Below, piece after piece: positions 53,435-62,155 of a DNA stretch of 64,000 nucleotides. The translations under genes were made by a program, and so were the position numbers. Source of the stretch: Ornithinibacillus halotolerans (GTDB lineage: Bacteria; Bacillota; Bacilli; Bacillales; Amphibacillaceae); NCBI RefSeq assembly GCF_014637405.1, contig NZ_BMEY01000010.1, forward strand, positions 78,218-142,217, given 5' to 3'. The notes under the pieces are model-generated. The model saw nothing but the letters and a program-made list of their open reading frames with translations, made no database searches and was not told the origin of the DNA. Within the stretch, counting starts at the first letter, position 1; each line of letters starts with the position of its first letter.

Positions 53435-53998
53435 TTACACATGGCGAAGTTTCTTTCGTAATGCTTCGCGCCCCCGATGAATTCGTGTTTTAACTGTTCC
53501 AATCGGGATATCTAAAATTTCACTAATCTCCTGTAAAGAGAATTCTTCTAAATACCGCAACATAATAATACTACGATATTTGGGTGGAAGCTCAGAAATT
53601 TGTTTTTGTATATAATTTTGAAGTTCTAATCCTTCTAATTCATCTTCTGGAAGCTTGTCATCAGATGATAGTTGAGAGTACATATCTAAACCTTCTGTTC
53701 CTTTTACTTCGGCATCTAGATAATAATCTGGCTTTCGTTTTCGTAATCGATCAATTGTTAAGTTAGTCGCAATACGATAAAGCCACGTGGAGAACTTTCT
53801 ACGGTCATCATATGAATGAATATTAACATATGCCCGTATGAATGCCTCTTGAGCAATGTCCTCCGCTTCATGTGTACTACCAAGCATCCGATAACAATGC
53901 TGAAATATTTTATCCTGGTAGAACATCACTACATCTTCAAATGCAGCTTGGTCCCCTTTTTTGACTTGTTTAATTTTCTCTTTGATCATTAGTTCCAT
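53435..53998 (-). CDS. sigW: ECF sigma factor SigW
   Basis: 187 aa. Region 2 (FYQDKIFQHCYRMLGSTHEAEDIAQEAFIRAYVNIHSYD, then RKFSTWLYRIATNLTIDRLRKR) and region 4 (LPPKYRSIIMLRYLEEFSLQEISEILDIPIGTVKTRIHRGREALRKKL) are complete and follow B. subtilis SigW. The ATG at 53998 has GGAGG eight bases before it. Together with RsiW it answers wall and membrane stress; an auto-regulated promoter lies upstream. Confidence 0.96.
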   Translation of the reverse strand: MELMIKEKIKQVKKGDQAAFEDVVMFYQDKIFQHCYRMLGSTHEAEDIAQEAFIRAYVNIHSYDDRRKFSTWLYRIATNLTIDRLRKRKPDYYLDAEVKGTEGLDMYSQLSSDDKLPEDELEGLELQNYIQKQISELPPKYRSIIMLRYLEEFSLQEISEILDIPIGTVKTRIHRGREALRKKLRHV

Positions 53999-54033
53999 TA
54001 CATGTACCTCCGCCTGATGCGGTTATTAAACTT

Positions 54034-54059
54034 TACGTTTCATCCCCAAAAAGGTTTCA
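54034..54059 (-). promoter_or_regulatory. Sigma-W-dependent promoter of sigW
   Basis: TGAAAC (54054-54059), exactly 16 bases, CGTA (54034-54037) on the minus strand: the sigma-W consensus. The gene therefore feeds its own expression. Confidence 0.88.
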
Positions 54060-54270
54060 ATTAATTGATTAAAAAATATTTAATCCCGCTTTTTATATAA
54101 CATTGTAATATATTAGTCACATTTTCTGCCCATTTTTTGAACTAAACTATATTACTTTATATTATAACGTAAATTTGATACAAAATATCAATTTTTCAAA
54201 ATTAACTATTGCATTTATCCTATAAATTCCTATATCATAGTTTAATGTATGGTAATAGGGGGAAAACAAT

Positions 54271-54426
54271 ATGGATAAACATTTATTAGAACAAATTGAA
54301 GAATGCAGAAAAGAATTAATCGCTCTTAGCGATAACAATAAATTAACTTCTAAAATTGTAGTAGAAACTAGTAAAAAATTAGATGATCTTCTAAATGAGT
54401 ACCAGTCCATAGATCCAAAAGAGTAA
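54271..54426 (+). CDS. Spo0E-like aspartyl-phosphate phosphatase
   Basis: 51 aa, MDKHLLEQIEECRKELIALS at the start and the family signature SxxxD at S34-D38 (SKKLDDLL). AGGGGGAAAACAAT precedes the ATG and a terminator follows. Proteins of this family remove phosphate from Spo0A and so delay sporulation. It runs on the plus strand between sigW and arginase, opposite to both. A 93-codon frame on the other strand over the same place has no ribosome site and is rejected. Confidence 0.87.
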   Translation: MDKHLLEQIEECRKELIALSDNNKLTSKIVVETSKKLDDLLNEYQSIDPKE

Positions 54427-54430
54427 AAAG

Positions 54431-54469
54431 AAAAAGACATCAATTTTATTCTTAAATTAATGTCTTTTT
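54431..54469 (+). terminator. Terminator of the Spo0E-like gene and of rocF
   Basis: AAAAAGACAT / ATGTCTTTTT with an inner AATTT/AAATT; symmetrical, so it can serve both converging genes. Confidence 0.85.
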
Positions 54470-54479
54470 ATATATAATA

Positions 54480-55379
54480 TTACTTCAATTTTTCACCAAA
54501 TAAGGATCCCATTAATCCAACAGCTAGTGTAGCTGTTTTATTCTTTTCATCTAGAATTGGATTTACTTCTACAACTTCTAGAGAAGTAATCATATTAGAT
54601 TCAGCTAACATTTCCATCGCTAAATGACTTTCTCGATAAGTCATGCCACCTAATACCGGAGTCCCAACTCCAGGTGCCTCGGTTGGATCTAAACCATCTA
54701 AATCTAAACTAAGATGTACTCCATCTGTATGCTCTTTAAAGTAGTTAATAGTTTCTTCTAGCACTTTAGACATACCTAATCTATCTATCTCATGCATTGT
54801 GTAAACTTTAATTCCAAGTTCTTTAATGAGATCTTTTTCTCCTGGATCTAATGAACGAGCACCAATAATTACAATATTCTCTGGTTTTATCTTCGGTGCA
54901 TAGTTATATAAATTTGTAAGTCTTTCATGGCCAAGTCCAAGACTTGCGGCAAGTGGCATGCCATGTATATTTCCTGATGGGGATGTATCACTTGTATTTA
55001 AATCACCGTGAGCATCATACCATATAACACCTAGATTTTCATAATGCTTAGATATGCCTGCTAGGCTTCCAATCGCAATACTGTGGTCACCACCCAAAAT
55101 TAGTGGGAAGCGATCTTTTTTTATTTCCTCATCAACCATTTTTGCTAAAATTTCATTTGCTTCAATCACTTGCTCTAAATTCTTTAATTTACTATCCGTG
55201 TCTTCGATAACCCCAGGGCGATTAATTGGTATATCTCCCAAATCATGGATATCAAAATTTAAATTCTGCAATCGTTCGATAGCTCCAGCATAACGTAGGG
55301 CACTCGGTCCCATATCCACTCCACGGCGACTTTGTCCTAAGTCCATAGGAACACCTATTAAAGAGATTTTATCTTTCAT
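54480..55379 (-). CDS. rocF: Arginase
   Basis: 299 aa. Splits arginine to ornithine and urea. Mn-binding motifs: [10 protein letters not shown] (H), DAHGDLNT (D-x-H-x-D) and [18 protein letters not shown] (D-x-D). [25 protein letters not shown] is the usual C-terminus. In B. subtilis a rocF/argI-type gene also sits just upstream of sigW, so the position is ancestral. Confidence 0.95.
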   Translation of the reverse strand: MKDKISLIGVPMDLGQSRRGVDMGPSALRYAGAIERLQNLNFDIHDLGDIPINRPGVIEDTDSKLKNLEQVIEANEILAKMVDEEIKKDRFPLILGGDHSIAIGSLAGISKHYENLGVIWYDAHGDLNTSDTSPSGNIHGMPLAASLGLGHERLTNLYNYAPKIKPENIVIIGARSLDPGEKDLIKELGIKVYTMHEIDRLGMSKVLEETINYFKEHTDGVHLSLDLDGLDPTEAPGVGTPVLGGMTYRESHLAMEMLAESNMITSLEVVEVNPILDEKNKTATLAVGLMGSLFGEKLK

Positions 55380-55529
55380 TATATTGCCACCTCCAATTTC
55401 ATTTTACATGAAGTTAATGTTACGACTCAACTCAACATTTTTTTGAATATTTATTCATGCTTCGACGATAAAAAACATACACCAATAAATAATAAATCTA
55501 TATTCCTATACACTAAGTGTAAAACACCC

Positions 55530-55563
55530 TTAAAAATAGGTATCATCTCTTAGACGATACCTA
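55530..55563 (-). terminator. Terminator of the mevalonate operon
   Basis: UAGGUAUCGUC / GAUGAUACCUA, 11-bp stem with one G-U, followed by TTTTTAAGG on the minus strand; 5 bases after the mvaK2 stop. Confidence 0.88.
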
Positions 55564-55568
55564 CTTCC

Positions 55569-56672
55569 TTAATTAGTTAATCCATTATGAAATGGTTGTA
55601 ATTCTAATGGAGTAATCCCTTTGGATTTCCATTCTTTCATCAGCATATTTGCACTCTGTTGTGAAGGCATAAAAGCAATTCCACAATCGCCACCACCAGC
55701 TCCAGATTGTTTTGCGGCTCCACCAAGCACTTCAGCGATGTCACATAATGTAGATATTTCAGGTGTTTCCAATGTTGTATTTGCTGCTTTTCCAACAGCT
55801 ATCAATGCCTGTCTATTTTCTGTAATTCCTGTTAAGAATTTTGGAATATCATTGGTTTCTATCCCTCTAAGAATGCTATTTACTGCAACCTTACTTCTTT
55901 CAAGAAACTTATCATAGGAATAGACATTTTCATTCTTTAACTGTAATATTCTCTCAACTAAATTTCCTGTTGAAGCAGGAGAACCAGTCCAACCGATACA
56001 AATATGAACATCCTTTGGCAAAGTTATTGGTTGAATAAAAAAATATTCCCATTCCATCTCCAATAGTTGTAGAAGGGAATTAGCTTCCTGATATTTTTTC
56101 CGTAACCAATCTGCCTGGAACGAAGAATATAAAATAATGCCACCGTAAGCTGATGCTGCAACATCGGCTCCTGATCCATTCCCCTGTGCAGCAACATGAG
56201 AAATGGCTGCTAATTTAAATACTAGCTCTGGAGACGGTGATTCGTTTAGATGAAATTGTAATATAGCTTTTATTACACCAACTGACACGGCAGCACTTGA
56301 TCCCAATCCGTATTTTTTGCCAGTACTTTGGTCATCTAATTCACTCTTTATCTCCATGGAAAAAGGCTCAATTTCAATTCCTTTTTCTTTTAAATACAGA
56401 AAAGAAATAGACATCGCCTCTTGAACAAAATTAGCACGTTTGTCGTTTGTAAAAATAGTTGCTCGATTATTGGCAAAATCCCAATGTAAATCTGTTAAAT
56501 TAAATTTTGCGAGCGTAATTTGCTTGTCATTTGATGCTATAACATCTATATAGATAAAGCGATTTACAGCCATCGTCATTAACCTGTGATATGGCTCTAA
56601 AACTGCAAATTCCCCCGCTATCATTAACTTACCAGGTACTTGAATTGATAGTGACTTAGACAATAGACTCAT
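55569..56672 (-). CDS. mvaK2: Phosphomevalonate kinase
   Basis: 367 aa GHMP kinase. VPGKLMIAGEFAVLEPYHRLM at the N-terminus, ATP loop KYGLGSSAAVSVG (near 125-137), GNGSGADVAASAYGG, and GAGGGDCGIAFMP near the C-terminus. Adds the second phosphate to mevalonate. It overlaps mvaD by 17 bases, last in the operon. Confidence 0.95.
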   Translation of the reverse strand: MSLLSKSLSIQVPGKLMIAGEFAVLEPYHRLMTMAVNRFIYIDVIASNDKQITLAKFNLTDLHWDFANNRATIFTNDKRANFVQEAMSISFLYLKEKGIEIEPFSMEIKSELDDQSTGKKYGLGSSAAVSVGVIKAILQFHLNESPSPELVFKLAAISHVAAQGNGSGADVAASAYGGIILYSSFQADWLRKKYQEANSLLQLLEMEWEYFFIQPITLPKDVHICIGWTGSPASTGNLVERILQLKNENVYSYDKFLERSKVAVNSILRGIETNDIPKFLTGITENRQALIAVGKAANTTLETPEISTLCDIAEVLGGAAKQSGAGGGDCGIAFMPSQQSANMLMKEWKSKGITPLELQPFHNGLTN

Positions 56673-57648
56673 CCTCTAAGTAGGTTATTCCTTGTCCTAC
56701 ACGACTTAATTTAACATCTGTTACACCTGGAATGTTTCTCAATGTACTTTGTACCTCTTCTTCATTTTCTGGTAAATAAAGTACTTTTACATTTGGACCA
56801 GCATCTATTGTAAAGTATGCAGGTATTCCTTGTTCCCTTAATGCACGCACTGTTTGCATTACCGTTACAGTCGTATCTAACCAATACGTAAATGGCGGTT
56901 GTGCCCCAAGTGTAGTCGCATGCATTTTTAAACAGTTGGCTTCAGCAATTTGACCGACTTTCTCAAAATCTTTAGCAAAAATCCCTTCTTTTATTTCAGC
57001 TAAATCCGTCGGAATACTATCAACCCAACCTTGGAAAAATGGGGAAGTGTCTACTGTTCGTTTCATTCCTTCGCGACTAGAAACTTTTTTCATCTTAGAA
57101 GAAAGTACAACTGCCGCTACACGAATATCCCAGTGTTCTTTTGGTGTAATTGGAACAGCAAAAGAATCCGTACCATCGTCTTTCTCACCTTTTTTCCATT
57201 CTGCAAACCCACCAAAAATTGACCGACAAGCAGAACCTGACCCTTGTCGGGTTAGTCTTGATAACTCTGTGTTATCTAACTTTAAACCAATTGCTTTAGT
57301 CGATGCTGCAGCAAGGGCAGCAAATCCAGAAGCTGATGAGGCAAAACCAGCAGCTGTTGGTACAGCATTAGTAGATTTTACCTCGGCATAGATTTCTTTG
57401 CCTGCAAGTTGACGAACAAGGTTAAGAAAATTTGCCACTCGCTGATATTGCTCTCCAGCTATCGAAACGTCATCTAAAACAAAGGTATCCTTTGTAAACT
57501 GCTCGTTAAACTCGACTGAAGTAGTTGTATAAAATCCATCTAATGTAACAGACAAACTATTGTTTGTCGGTAAAATCAAAGTTTCATCACGCTTCCCCCA
57601 ATATTTAATGAGGGCTATATTTGTATGTGCTTTTGCAGTTGCTTTCAT
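56656..57648 (-). CDS. mvaD: Diphosphomevalonate decarboxylase
   Basis: 330 aa GHMP-fold enzyme. KAHTNIALIKYWGKRDE is the signature N-terminus; PTAAGFASSASGFAALA the phosphate loop; SGSACRSIFGGFAEW and FTIDAGPNVKVLY carry the catalytic arginine and aspartate. Gives isopentenyl diphosphate. Overlaps mvaK2. Confidence 0.96.
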   Translation of the reverse strand: MKATAKAHTNIALIKYWGKRDETLILPTNNSLSVTLDGFYTTTSVEFNEQFTKDTFVLDDVSIAGEQYQRVANFLNLVRQLAGKEIYAEVKSTNAVPTAAGFASSASGFAALAAASTKAIGLKLDNTELSRLTRQGSGSACRSIFGGFAEWKKGEKDDGTDSFAVPITPKEHWDIRVAAVVLSSKMKKVSSREGMKRTVDTSPFFQGWVDSIPTDLAEIKEGIFAKDFEKVGQIAEANCLKMHATTLGAQPPFTYWLDTTVTVMQTVRALREQGIPAYFTIDAGPNVKVLYLPENEEEVQSTLRNIPGVTDVKLSRVGQGITYLEDESIV

Positions 57649-57679
57649 AATGATCCCCTTTTTTAAAAAGAAGCTCTAA

Positions 57680-58660
57680 TTAATCTTGCTTCCTCAGTAC
57701 AAATGGCCATACGGCGTAGGCACCAAATTCTTTTAGTTTTTCAGCCAGCTGCCTAGAATGAATTTCATTCTTAGCAAGTGCAATAATACAACCACCATTG
57801 CCTGCTCCAGTAAGCTTAGCACCTAGTGCGCCTTCTTTTTGGGCAAAATTAATTAGGCGATCTAGTCCTTCATCACTTACACCTAGTGCTACTAACTCCT
57901 TTTGTGCTTCATTAAGCATTTGTCCAAGTAAGTTTTTACCCGCCTTTTCCAAAGCATGCTTGGCAAGATGAGTTAGCTCCCCAATTCTTTCAATTTTTGC
58001 ATGAATTTTTTTAGGTGTTTTCTTTAATAAGTGTGCCACAGACTCAACAGCTGATCGTGTATCACCTATTCGTCCAGAGTCTGCAACAATAAAATGAAAA
58101 TCTTCTCCTGGACTAATATAACTTACAGGATTCTCTCTTTCGAACCATACAGGGGATTCAGATGTTATTGTTAATGTATCAATACCACTTGGAGAACCAT
58201 GTGCAAACTTTTCTGCTATATTAGCAAAATGAAGTAATTCTCTTTCTGAGTAACTTACTTTAGCATACGAAAATAGTGAACGAATAATTGCAATAGCAAC
58301 TGAGGCACTTGAACCTAGTCCTTTCCCAGGTGGAATAGATGATTTTACGTGAATCACCATATCTTTTCTAGGAAGATTTAAGTACTTCAGTGTGGAATGA
58401 ATACTATTTACAATTCCTTCTAAAGCAAGCGGAGCAGAGCTCATTGGCCCATGATAAAATGTACTATCAAACCTAATCGGACCTTCTTGATATTCTACTA
58501 CAGACTCCACTCCAACTAATGGAAAAGGTATTGCTATTGCAGGTTGTCCGTGCACAACTGCATGCTCACCAATTAAAATTAACTTACTATGAGCAATGCC
58601 AATTCCACTTTTTTCAGTTTGTATAATATTTTCTGATATAGTTATTTTTTCTGTACTCAT
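57680..58660 (-). CDS. mvaK1: Mevalonate kinase
   Basis: 326 aa. KLILIGEHAVVHGQPAIAIPF at about 26-46, ATP loop IPPGKGLGSSASVAIAI, GSPSGIDTLTI with the catalytic aspartate, and GALGAKLTGAGNGGCIIAL. Adds the first phosphate. The ATG overlaps the mvaA stop by four bases. Confidence 0.96.
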   Translation of the reverse strand: MSTEKITISENIIQTEKSGIGIAHSKLILIGEHAVVHGQPAIAIPFPLVGVESVVEYQEGPIRFDSTFYHGPMSSAPLALEGIVNSIHSTLKYLNLPRKDMVIHVKSSIPPGKGLGSSASVAIAIIRSLFSYAKVSYSERELLHFANIAEKFAHGSPSGIDTLTITSESPVWFERENPVSYISPGEDFHFIVADSGRIGDTRSAVESVAHLLKKTPKKIHAKIERIGELTHLAKHALEKAGKNLLGQMLNEAQKELVALGVSDEGLDRLINFAQKEGALGAKLTGAGNGGCIIALAKNEIHSRQLAEKLKEFGAYAVWPFVLRKQD

Positions 58661-59946
58661 TTTGTATATTGTTCCACCAATTCTTTAGCTTTACCTACAC
58701 GGATTTCTTTTAACTTCACTAATTGTTCAGCTATAATATCAATCATCTCCCCAGTAGCACCTGCAGCAATGGCAACAGATCGCGAATGAAGTGCCATATG
58801 GCCTTTTTGAATACCATCTGTTACAAGAGCTTTTAATGCTCCAAGATTTTGCGCTAATCCAACAGCAACTATTACTTGGGCAAGTTCAGAAGCTGATTCT
58901 GTTTTTAACATCTTATGCGCAAGTTGTGAAATTGGGTGAACACGAATTGCGCCACCTACAGTTCCGATTGACATAGGTAGCTCTAGCTCTCCAACTAGAT
59001 TCCCTTCTGCATCAACTGACCATTTCGTCATGGAACGGTAACTACCAAAACGCGACGCATACGCATGTGCTCCCGCTTCAACTGCTCGCCAATCATTACC
59101 TGTTGCAATAATAACAGGATCAATTCCATTCATTATCCCTTTATTATGTGTTACAGCACGATATGGGTCAGAATCGGCAAATTCAAAAGCAGAAATAACT
59201 CCATCACGAACTTCCTCACCGGAATAATCTCCAGTAACTAAAAGTTCTGGAGGGATAACACAAGTTGCTTTGGCAATACAACGATCTGCAAGATTTGATA
59301 ATATTCTTAAATATACTTTTCCTTCAGTAATCTCTTCTACGGTCGGCGCTAGTGATTCAACCATCGTATTAATGATATTTGCACCCATAGCATCACATGT
59401 ATCGATATATACATGTACTACCAACATTTTTCCATAGTTTGAGTTAGGGGAGTCATTTAGAATACGAACATCAAGATCCCTTGCACCTCCACCTCTTGCT
59501 ACAATACTAGGATATGTGGCATTTGCTGCTTTGATAAGCTCATTTTTAACGTTTAAAATGGATTCTTTTGCATAATCAAAGTCTTTACATCCTACAACTT
59601 GGATTTGACCTATCATAATTCTTTCGGAAGCTTCTGTCTTAAATCCACCAGCATCTCTAACAATTTTTGCTATATGGCTTGCAGAAGCAACAATAGATGG
59701 CTCTTCAACCGCCATAGGTATAATATAGTCTTTCCCGTTTATTAAGAAATTCAATCCTAATCCTAAAGGTAATGGAAATGTTCCAATAACATTCTCAATC
59801 ATTTTATCTGCAGTTTCGATTGGTAATGCTTCCTGTGACGCTAGAACGCTTAAGTCATCGTCTGAGAACTCTAGCGCCTGCTTTAGGAGTTCTCTTCTCT
59901 CTTCAATAGTTTTTTTATAAAAACCAGGAATTCTAGAAGATTTCAT
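58657..59946 (-). CDS. mvaA: Hydroxymethylglutaryl-CoA reductase (class II)
   Basis: 429 aa from the ATG at 59946, where AAAGGA has correct spacing; the frame opens three codons earlier. Class II bacterial HMG-CoA reductase: ENVIGTFPLPLGLGLNF, EEPSIVASASHIAK (substrate glutamate), DAMGANIINTM (cofactor loop) and NKGIMNGIDPVIIATGNDWRAVEA with the catalytic lysine/aspartate region. Makes mevalonate from HMG-CoA. First gene of the operon; HMG-CoA synthase (mvaS) is not in the window. Confidence 0.95.
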   Translation of the reverse strand: MKSSRIPGFYKKTIEERRELLKQALEFSDDDLSVLASQEALPIETADKMIENVIGTFPLPLGLGLNFLINGKDYIIPMAVEEPSIVASASHIAKIVRDAGGFKTEASERIMIGQIQVVGCKDFDYAKESILNVKNELIKAANATYPSIVARGGGARDLDVRILNDSPNSNYGKMLVVHVYIDTCDAMGANIINTMVESLAPTVEEITEGKVYLRILSNLADRCIAKATCVIPPELLVTGDYSGEEVRDGVISAFEFADSDPYRAVTHNKGIMNGIDPVIIATGNDWRAVEAGAHAYASRFGSYRSMTKWSVDAEGNLVGELELPMSIGTVGGAIRVHPISQLAHKMLKTESASELAQVIVAVGLAQNLGALKALVTDGIQKGHMALHSRSVAIAAGATGEMIDIIAEQLVKLKEIRVGKAKELVEQYTK

Positions 59947-60054
59947 ACCAACCATCCTTTTATTTACTCTATTTATAGTCCAAAGCTATTATTTTATATA
60001 TCCTTAATGAATTACTCTATCTATTATGTTAAAAAAAAGTATAAAATGCAAATA

Positions 60055-60090
60055 AAAACAAGGTTGTCTATGTATAACAACCTTGTTTTT
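60055..60090 (-). terminator. Terminator of the tRNA operon
   Basis: 13-bp stem AAAACAAGGTTGT / ACAACCTTGTTTT, followed by TTTTATTTG on the minus strand, just after tRNA-Lys. Confidence 0.9.
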
Positions 60091-60110
60091 AATATGCCTT
60101 ATATTAGTGA

Positions 60111-60183
60111 TGAGCCATGAAGGATTCGAACCTTCGACCCTCTGATTAAAAGTCAGATGCTCTACCGACTGAGCTAATGGCTC
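60111..60183 (-). tRNA. tRNA-Lys (UUU)
   Basis: GAGCCAU acceptor, D-arm AGCUCAGUCGGUAGAGCA, anticodon arm CUGACUUUUAAUCAG with UUU, T-arm with UUCGAAU. The 3' end reads A-UCA, so CCA is not encoded. Last tRNA of the cluster. Confidence 0.95.
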
Positions 60184-60228
60184 GCAATGTTAGTATTTCT
60201 TTTGGTGTATTGAGCGTTAACCAAGTGG

Positions 60229-60274
60229 ACCCCTGCGTCTTCTCGATCATTCGAAGATGTTAATTCCTCGGGGT
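60229..60274 (-). ncRNA. Conserved tRNA-upstream hairpin element, copy 1
   Basis: Outer pairs ACCCC/GGGGU and inner AUCUUC/GAAGA around UUCGAAUGAUCG. A second copy lies at 60381-60426 and a variant at 63506-63551, always before a tRNA gene in the transcript. Confidence 0.6.
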
Positions 60275-60380
60275 TACTCGATAGCTTATTCGGTGGAAGT
60301 ATTGCTCGTTGCTCTACCGACTGAGCTAATGGCTCACAATGTTAGTATTTCTTTTGATGTATTGAGCGTTAACCAAGTGG

Positions 60381-60426
60381 ACCCCTGCGTCTTCTCGATC
60401 ATTCGAAGATGTTAATTCCTCGGGGT
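60381..60426 (-). ncRNA. Conserved tRNA-upstream hairpin element, copy 2
   Basis: Same sequence as copy 1 at 60229-60274, within the second repeat unit. Confidence 0.6.
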
Positions 60427-60611
60427 TACTCGTAGCTTATTCGGTGGAAGTATTGCTCGTTGCTCTACCGACTGAGCTAATGGCTCACAATGTTAGTATT
60501 TCTTTTGATGTACTGAGCGTTAATTAATACTCAGCAGAGCTATTTCTTGCCTTTATTATGAGTTTATATACAATAAAGTATGTGAAGTTTCCCAAAAAGG
60601 CATAAAAAAAG

Positions 60612-60683
60612 CTGGGCTACTAGGATTCGAACCTAGGAATGACGGGACCAAAACCCGTTGCCTTACCGCTTGGCTATAGCCCA
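60612..60683 (-). tRNA. tRNA-Gln (UUG)
   Basis: UGGGCUA acceptor, anticodon arm ACGGGUUUUGGUCCCGU with UUG, T-loop UUCGAAU, discriminator G. CCA not encoded. Confidence 0.95.
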
Positions 60684-60693
60684 ATAATCTAAA

Positions 60694-60777
60694 TGGTGGA
60701 GGGGGGCAGATTCGAACTGCCGAACCCGAAGGAGCGGATTTACAGTCCGCCGCGTTTAGCCACTTCGCTACCCCTCC
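60694..60777 (-). tRNA. tRNA-Tyr (GUA)
   Basis: GGAGGGG acceptor, anticodon arm GCGGACUGUAAAUCCGC with GUA, long variable arm, T-loop UUCGAAU, encoded ACCA end. Confidence 0.96.
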
Positions 60778-60814
60778 ATATATTTAGCATATATGTTTTT
60801 TTTATACAAAAAAA

Positions 60815-60890
<76 letters not shown>

Positions 60891-60894
60891 GTAA

Positions 60895-60970
60895 TGGTGG
60901 AGGATGCAGGGCTCGAACCTGCGACCCCCTGCTTGTAAGGCAGGTGCTCTCCCAGCTGAGCTAATCCTCC
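60895..60970 (-). tRNA. tRNA-Val (UAC)
   Basis: GGAGGAU acceptor, anticodon arm CCUGCCUUACAAGCAGG with UAC, T-loop UUCGAGC, encoded ACCA end. Confidence 0.96.
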
Positions 60971-60973
60971 ATA

Positions 60974-61048
60974 TGGTGACCCGTACGGGATTCGAACCCG
61001 TGTTACCGCCGTGAAAGGGCGGTGTCTTAACCGCTTGACCAACGGGCC
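60974..61048 (-). tRNA. tRNA-Glu (UUC)
   Basis: GGCCCGU acceptor, anticodon arm CCGCCCUUUCACGGCGG with UUC, T-loop UUCGAAU, encoded CCA end. First tRNA of the six-gene cluster. Confidence 0.96.
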
Positions 61049-61250
61049 AGTTTTTTAAAAGGCTTGTTTCAGTCAACGAATTTTATTATATACAGATTAA
61101 GTCAGTTTGTAAAGAGGAAAAGCAAATTTTTTTTAAAAAAATTTATCCGCTTTTTAAAAACCCTATTAAATCAACGTTTGTTAATACTAATAAATATAAT
61201 TTTTTTATATTTTTTTATATATAATGGTCTTTTTATAAAATAAATGTTAA

Positions 61251-61269
61251 ATTATAGTTAGGTACTAAT
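61251..61269 (+). promoter_or_regulatory. FapR-like operator before fabI
   Basis: The complement reads ATTAGTACCTAACTATAAT, close to the FapR target ATTAGTACCTGATACTAAT, 29 bases before the fabI start. FapR represses fatty-acid genes unless malonyl-CoA is high. No clear separate promoter was assigned. Confidence 0.6.
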
Positions 61270-61297
61270 AGTTAATCACAATTATTGGAGGTTCGAA

Positions 61298-62074
61298 ATG
61301 TCTGAACTATTAAAAGGAAAAAATATAGTTGTAATGGGTGTAGCAAATGAACGAAGTATTGCCTGGGGGGTCACTAAGTCCCTTCATAACGCTGGAGCAA
61401 ACCTAATTTTTACCAATAGACAAGAAAGATCTTATAAAAAGCTTACTAAATTATTGGAGCAGAATAACATTGATGCAAAATTAATTGTTTCTTGTGACGT
61501 TTCCGATGATGAAAGTATTGTTACAGCTTTCAATGAAATTAAGGAAAAAGTTGGCGTCATTCACGGTCTCGTTCACGCAATTGCATTTGCTAATCGAGAT
61601 GAATTAAAAGGAGAATTTGCAGATACTTCTCGTGATGGATTCTTACTAGCACAAAATATTAGTGCATTCTCTTTAGTTGCCGTAACAAAGGCTGCAAAAG
61701 ATTTGATGACAGAGGGAGGAAGTATCGTTACCCAATCATATCTAGGAGCAGAACGAGTAATTCCAAACTATAATGTAATGGGAGTTGCAAAAGCATCTCT
61801 AGAGGCCAGTGTCCGATACTTAGCTGAGGACGTAGGTAAATATGGAATACGTGTGAATGCAATTTCTGCTGGCCCTATTCGTACTTTAGCGGCTAAAGGG
61901 GTTTCTGGATTTAATGAAAAAATGGGGGTTGTTGAAGAAAAAGCTCCATTACGACGAAACGTAGACCAAGATCAAGTTGGCGATGCAACATTATTCTTTA
62001 TGAGTGAATTATCTAGAGGTGTTACCGGCGAAGTATTGCATGTTGATTCAGGCTACCATATTATTGGGGGATAA
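61298..62074 (+). CDS. fabI: Enoyl-ACP reductase (NADH/NADPH) FabI
   Basis: 258 aa short-chain dehydrogenase fold. Cofactor loop GVANERSIAWGVTKSLHNAG at residues 15-34, catalytic Tyr and Lys in YNVMGVAKASLE, and AGPIRTLAAKGV after it: the FabI pattern. Last step of fatty-acid chain elongation and target of triclosan. TTGGAGG precedes the ATG. Likely under FapR control. It sits on the plus strand between two minus-strand tRNA groups. Confidence 0.95.
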   Translation: MSELLKGKNIVVMGVANERSIAWGVTKSLHNAGANLIFTNRQERSYKKLTKLLEQNNIDAKLIVSCDVSDDESIVTAFNEIKEKVGVIHGLVHAIAFANRDELKGEFADTSRDGFLLAQNISAFSLVAVTKAAKDLMTEGGSIVTQSYLGAERVIPNYNVMGVAKASLEASVRYLAEDVGKYGIRVNAISAGPIRTLAAKGVSGFNEKMGVVEEKAPLRRNVDQDQVGDATLFFMSELSRGVTGEVLHVDSGYHIIGG

Positions 62075-62087
62075 TTGTACAACTTTT

Positions 62088-62126
62088 TGACGCTTACTAA
62101 TATCATTTAGTGAGCGTCATTTTTTC
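62088..62126 (+). terminator. Terminator of fabI
   Basis: 13-bp stem TGACGCTTACTAA / TTTAGTGAGCGTCA (one G-U) followed by TTTTTT. Confidence 0.9.
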
Positions 62127-62155
62127 TATTCGTATCTATAATAAGGGGGGATATA

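Larger units (their letters stand above)
60184..60520 (-). repeat. Tandem duplication of a spacer plus the 5' 26 nt of tRNA-Lys
   Basis: The 26-mer at the 5' end of tRNA-Lys (acceptor strand and D-arm) is repeated at 60310-60335 and 60461-60486, each followed (minus strand) by ACGAGCAAUAC instead of the anticodon arm. The units are 152 and 151 bp long and nearly identical. Each spacer carries a 46-nt hairpin element (60229-60274 and 60381-60426). A partial third spacer ends at about 60520. Confidence 0.9.

Noticed and set aside
54162..54443. 93-codon frame on the minus strand between sigW and arginase
   Set aside because: No ribosome site; the plus strand carries a clear 51-aa Spo0E-like gene with the SxxxD signature and terminator at the same place.
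60229..60274. Bacillaceae-1 RNA motif
   Set aside because: Location near rRNA/tRNA fits, but the RUCCU terminal loops that define that motif are not present.
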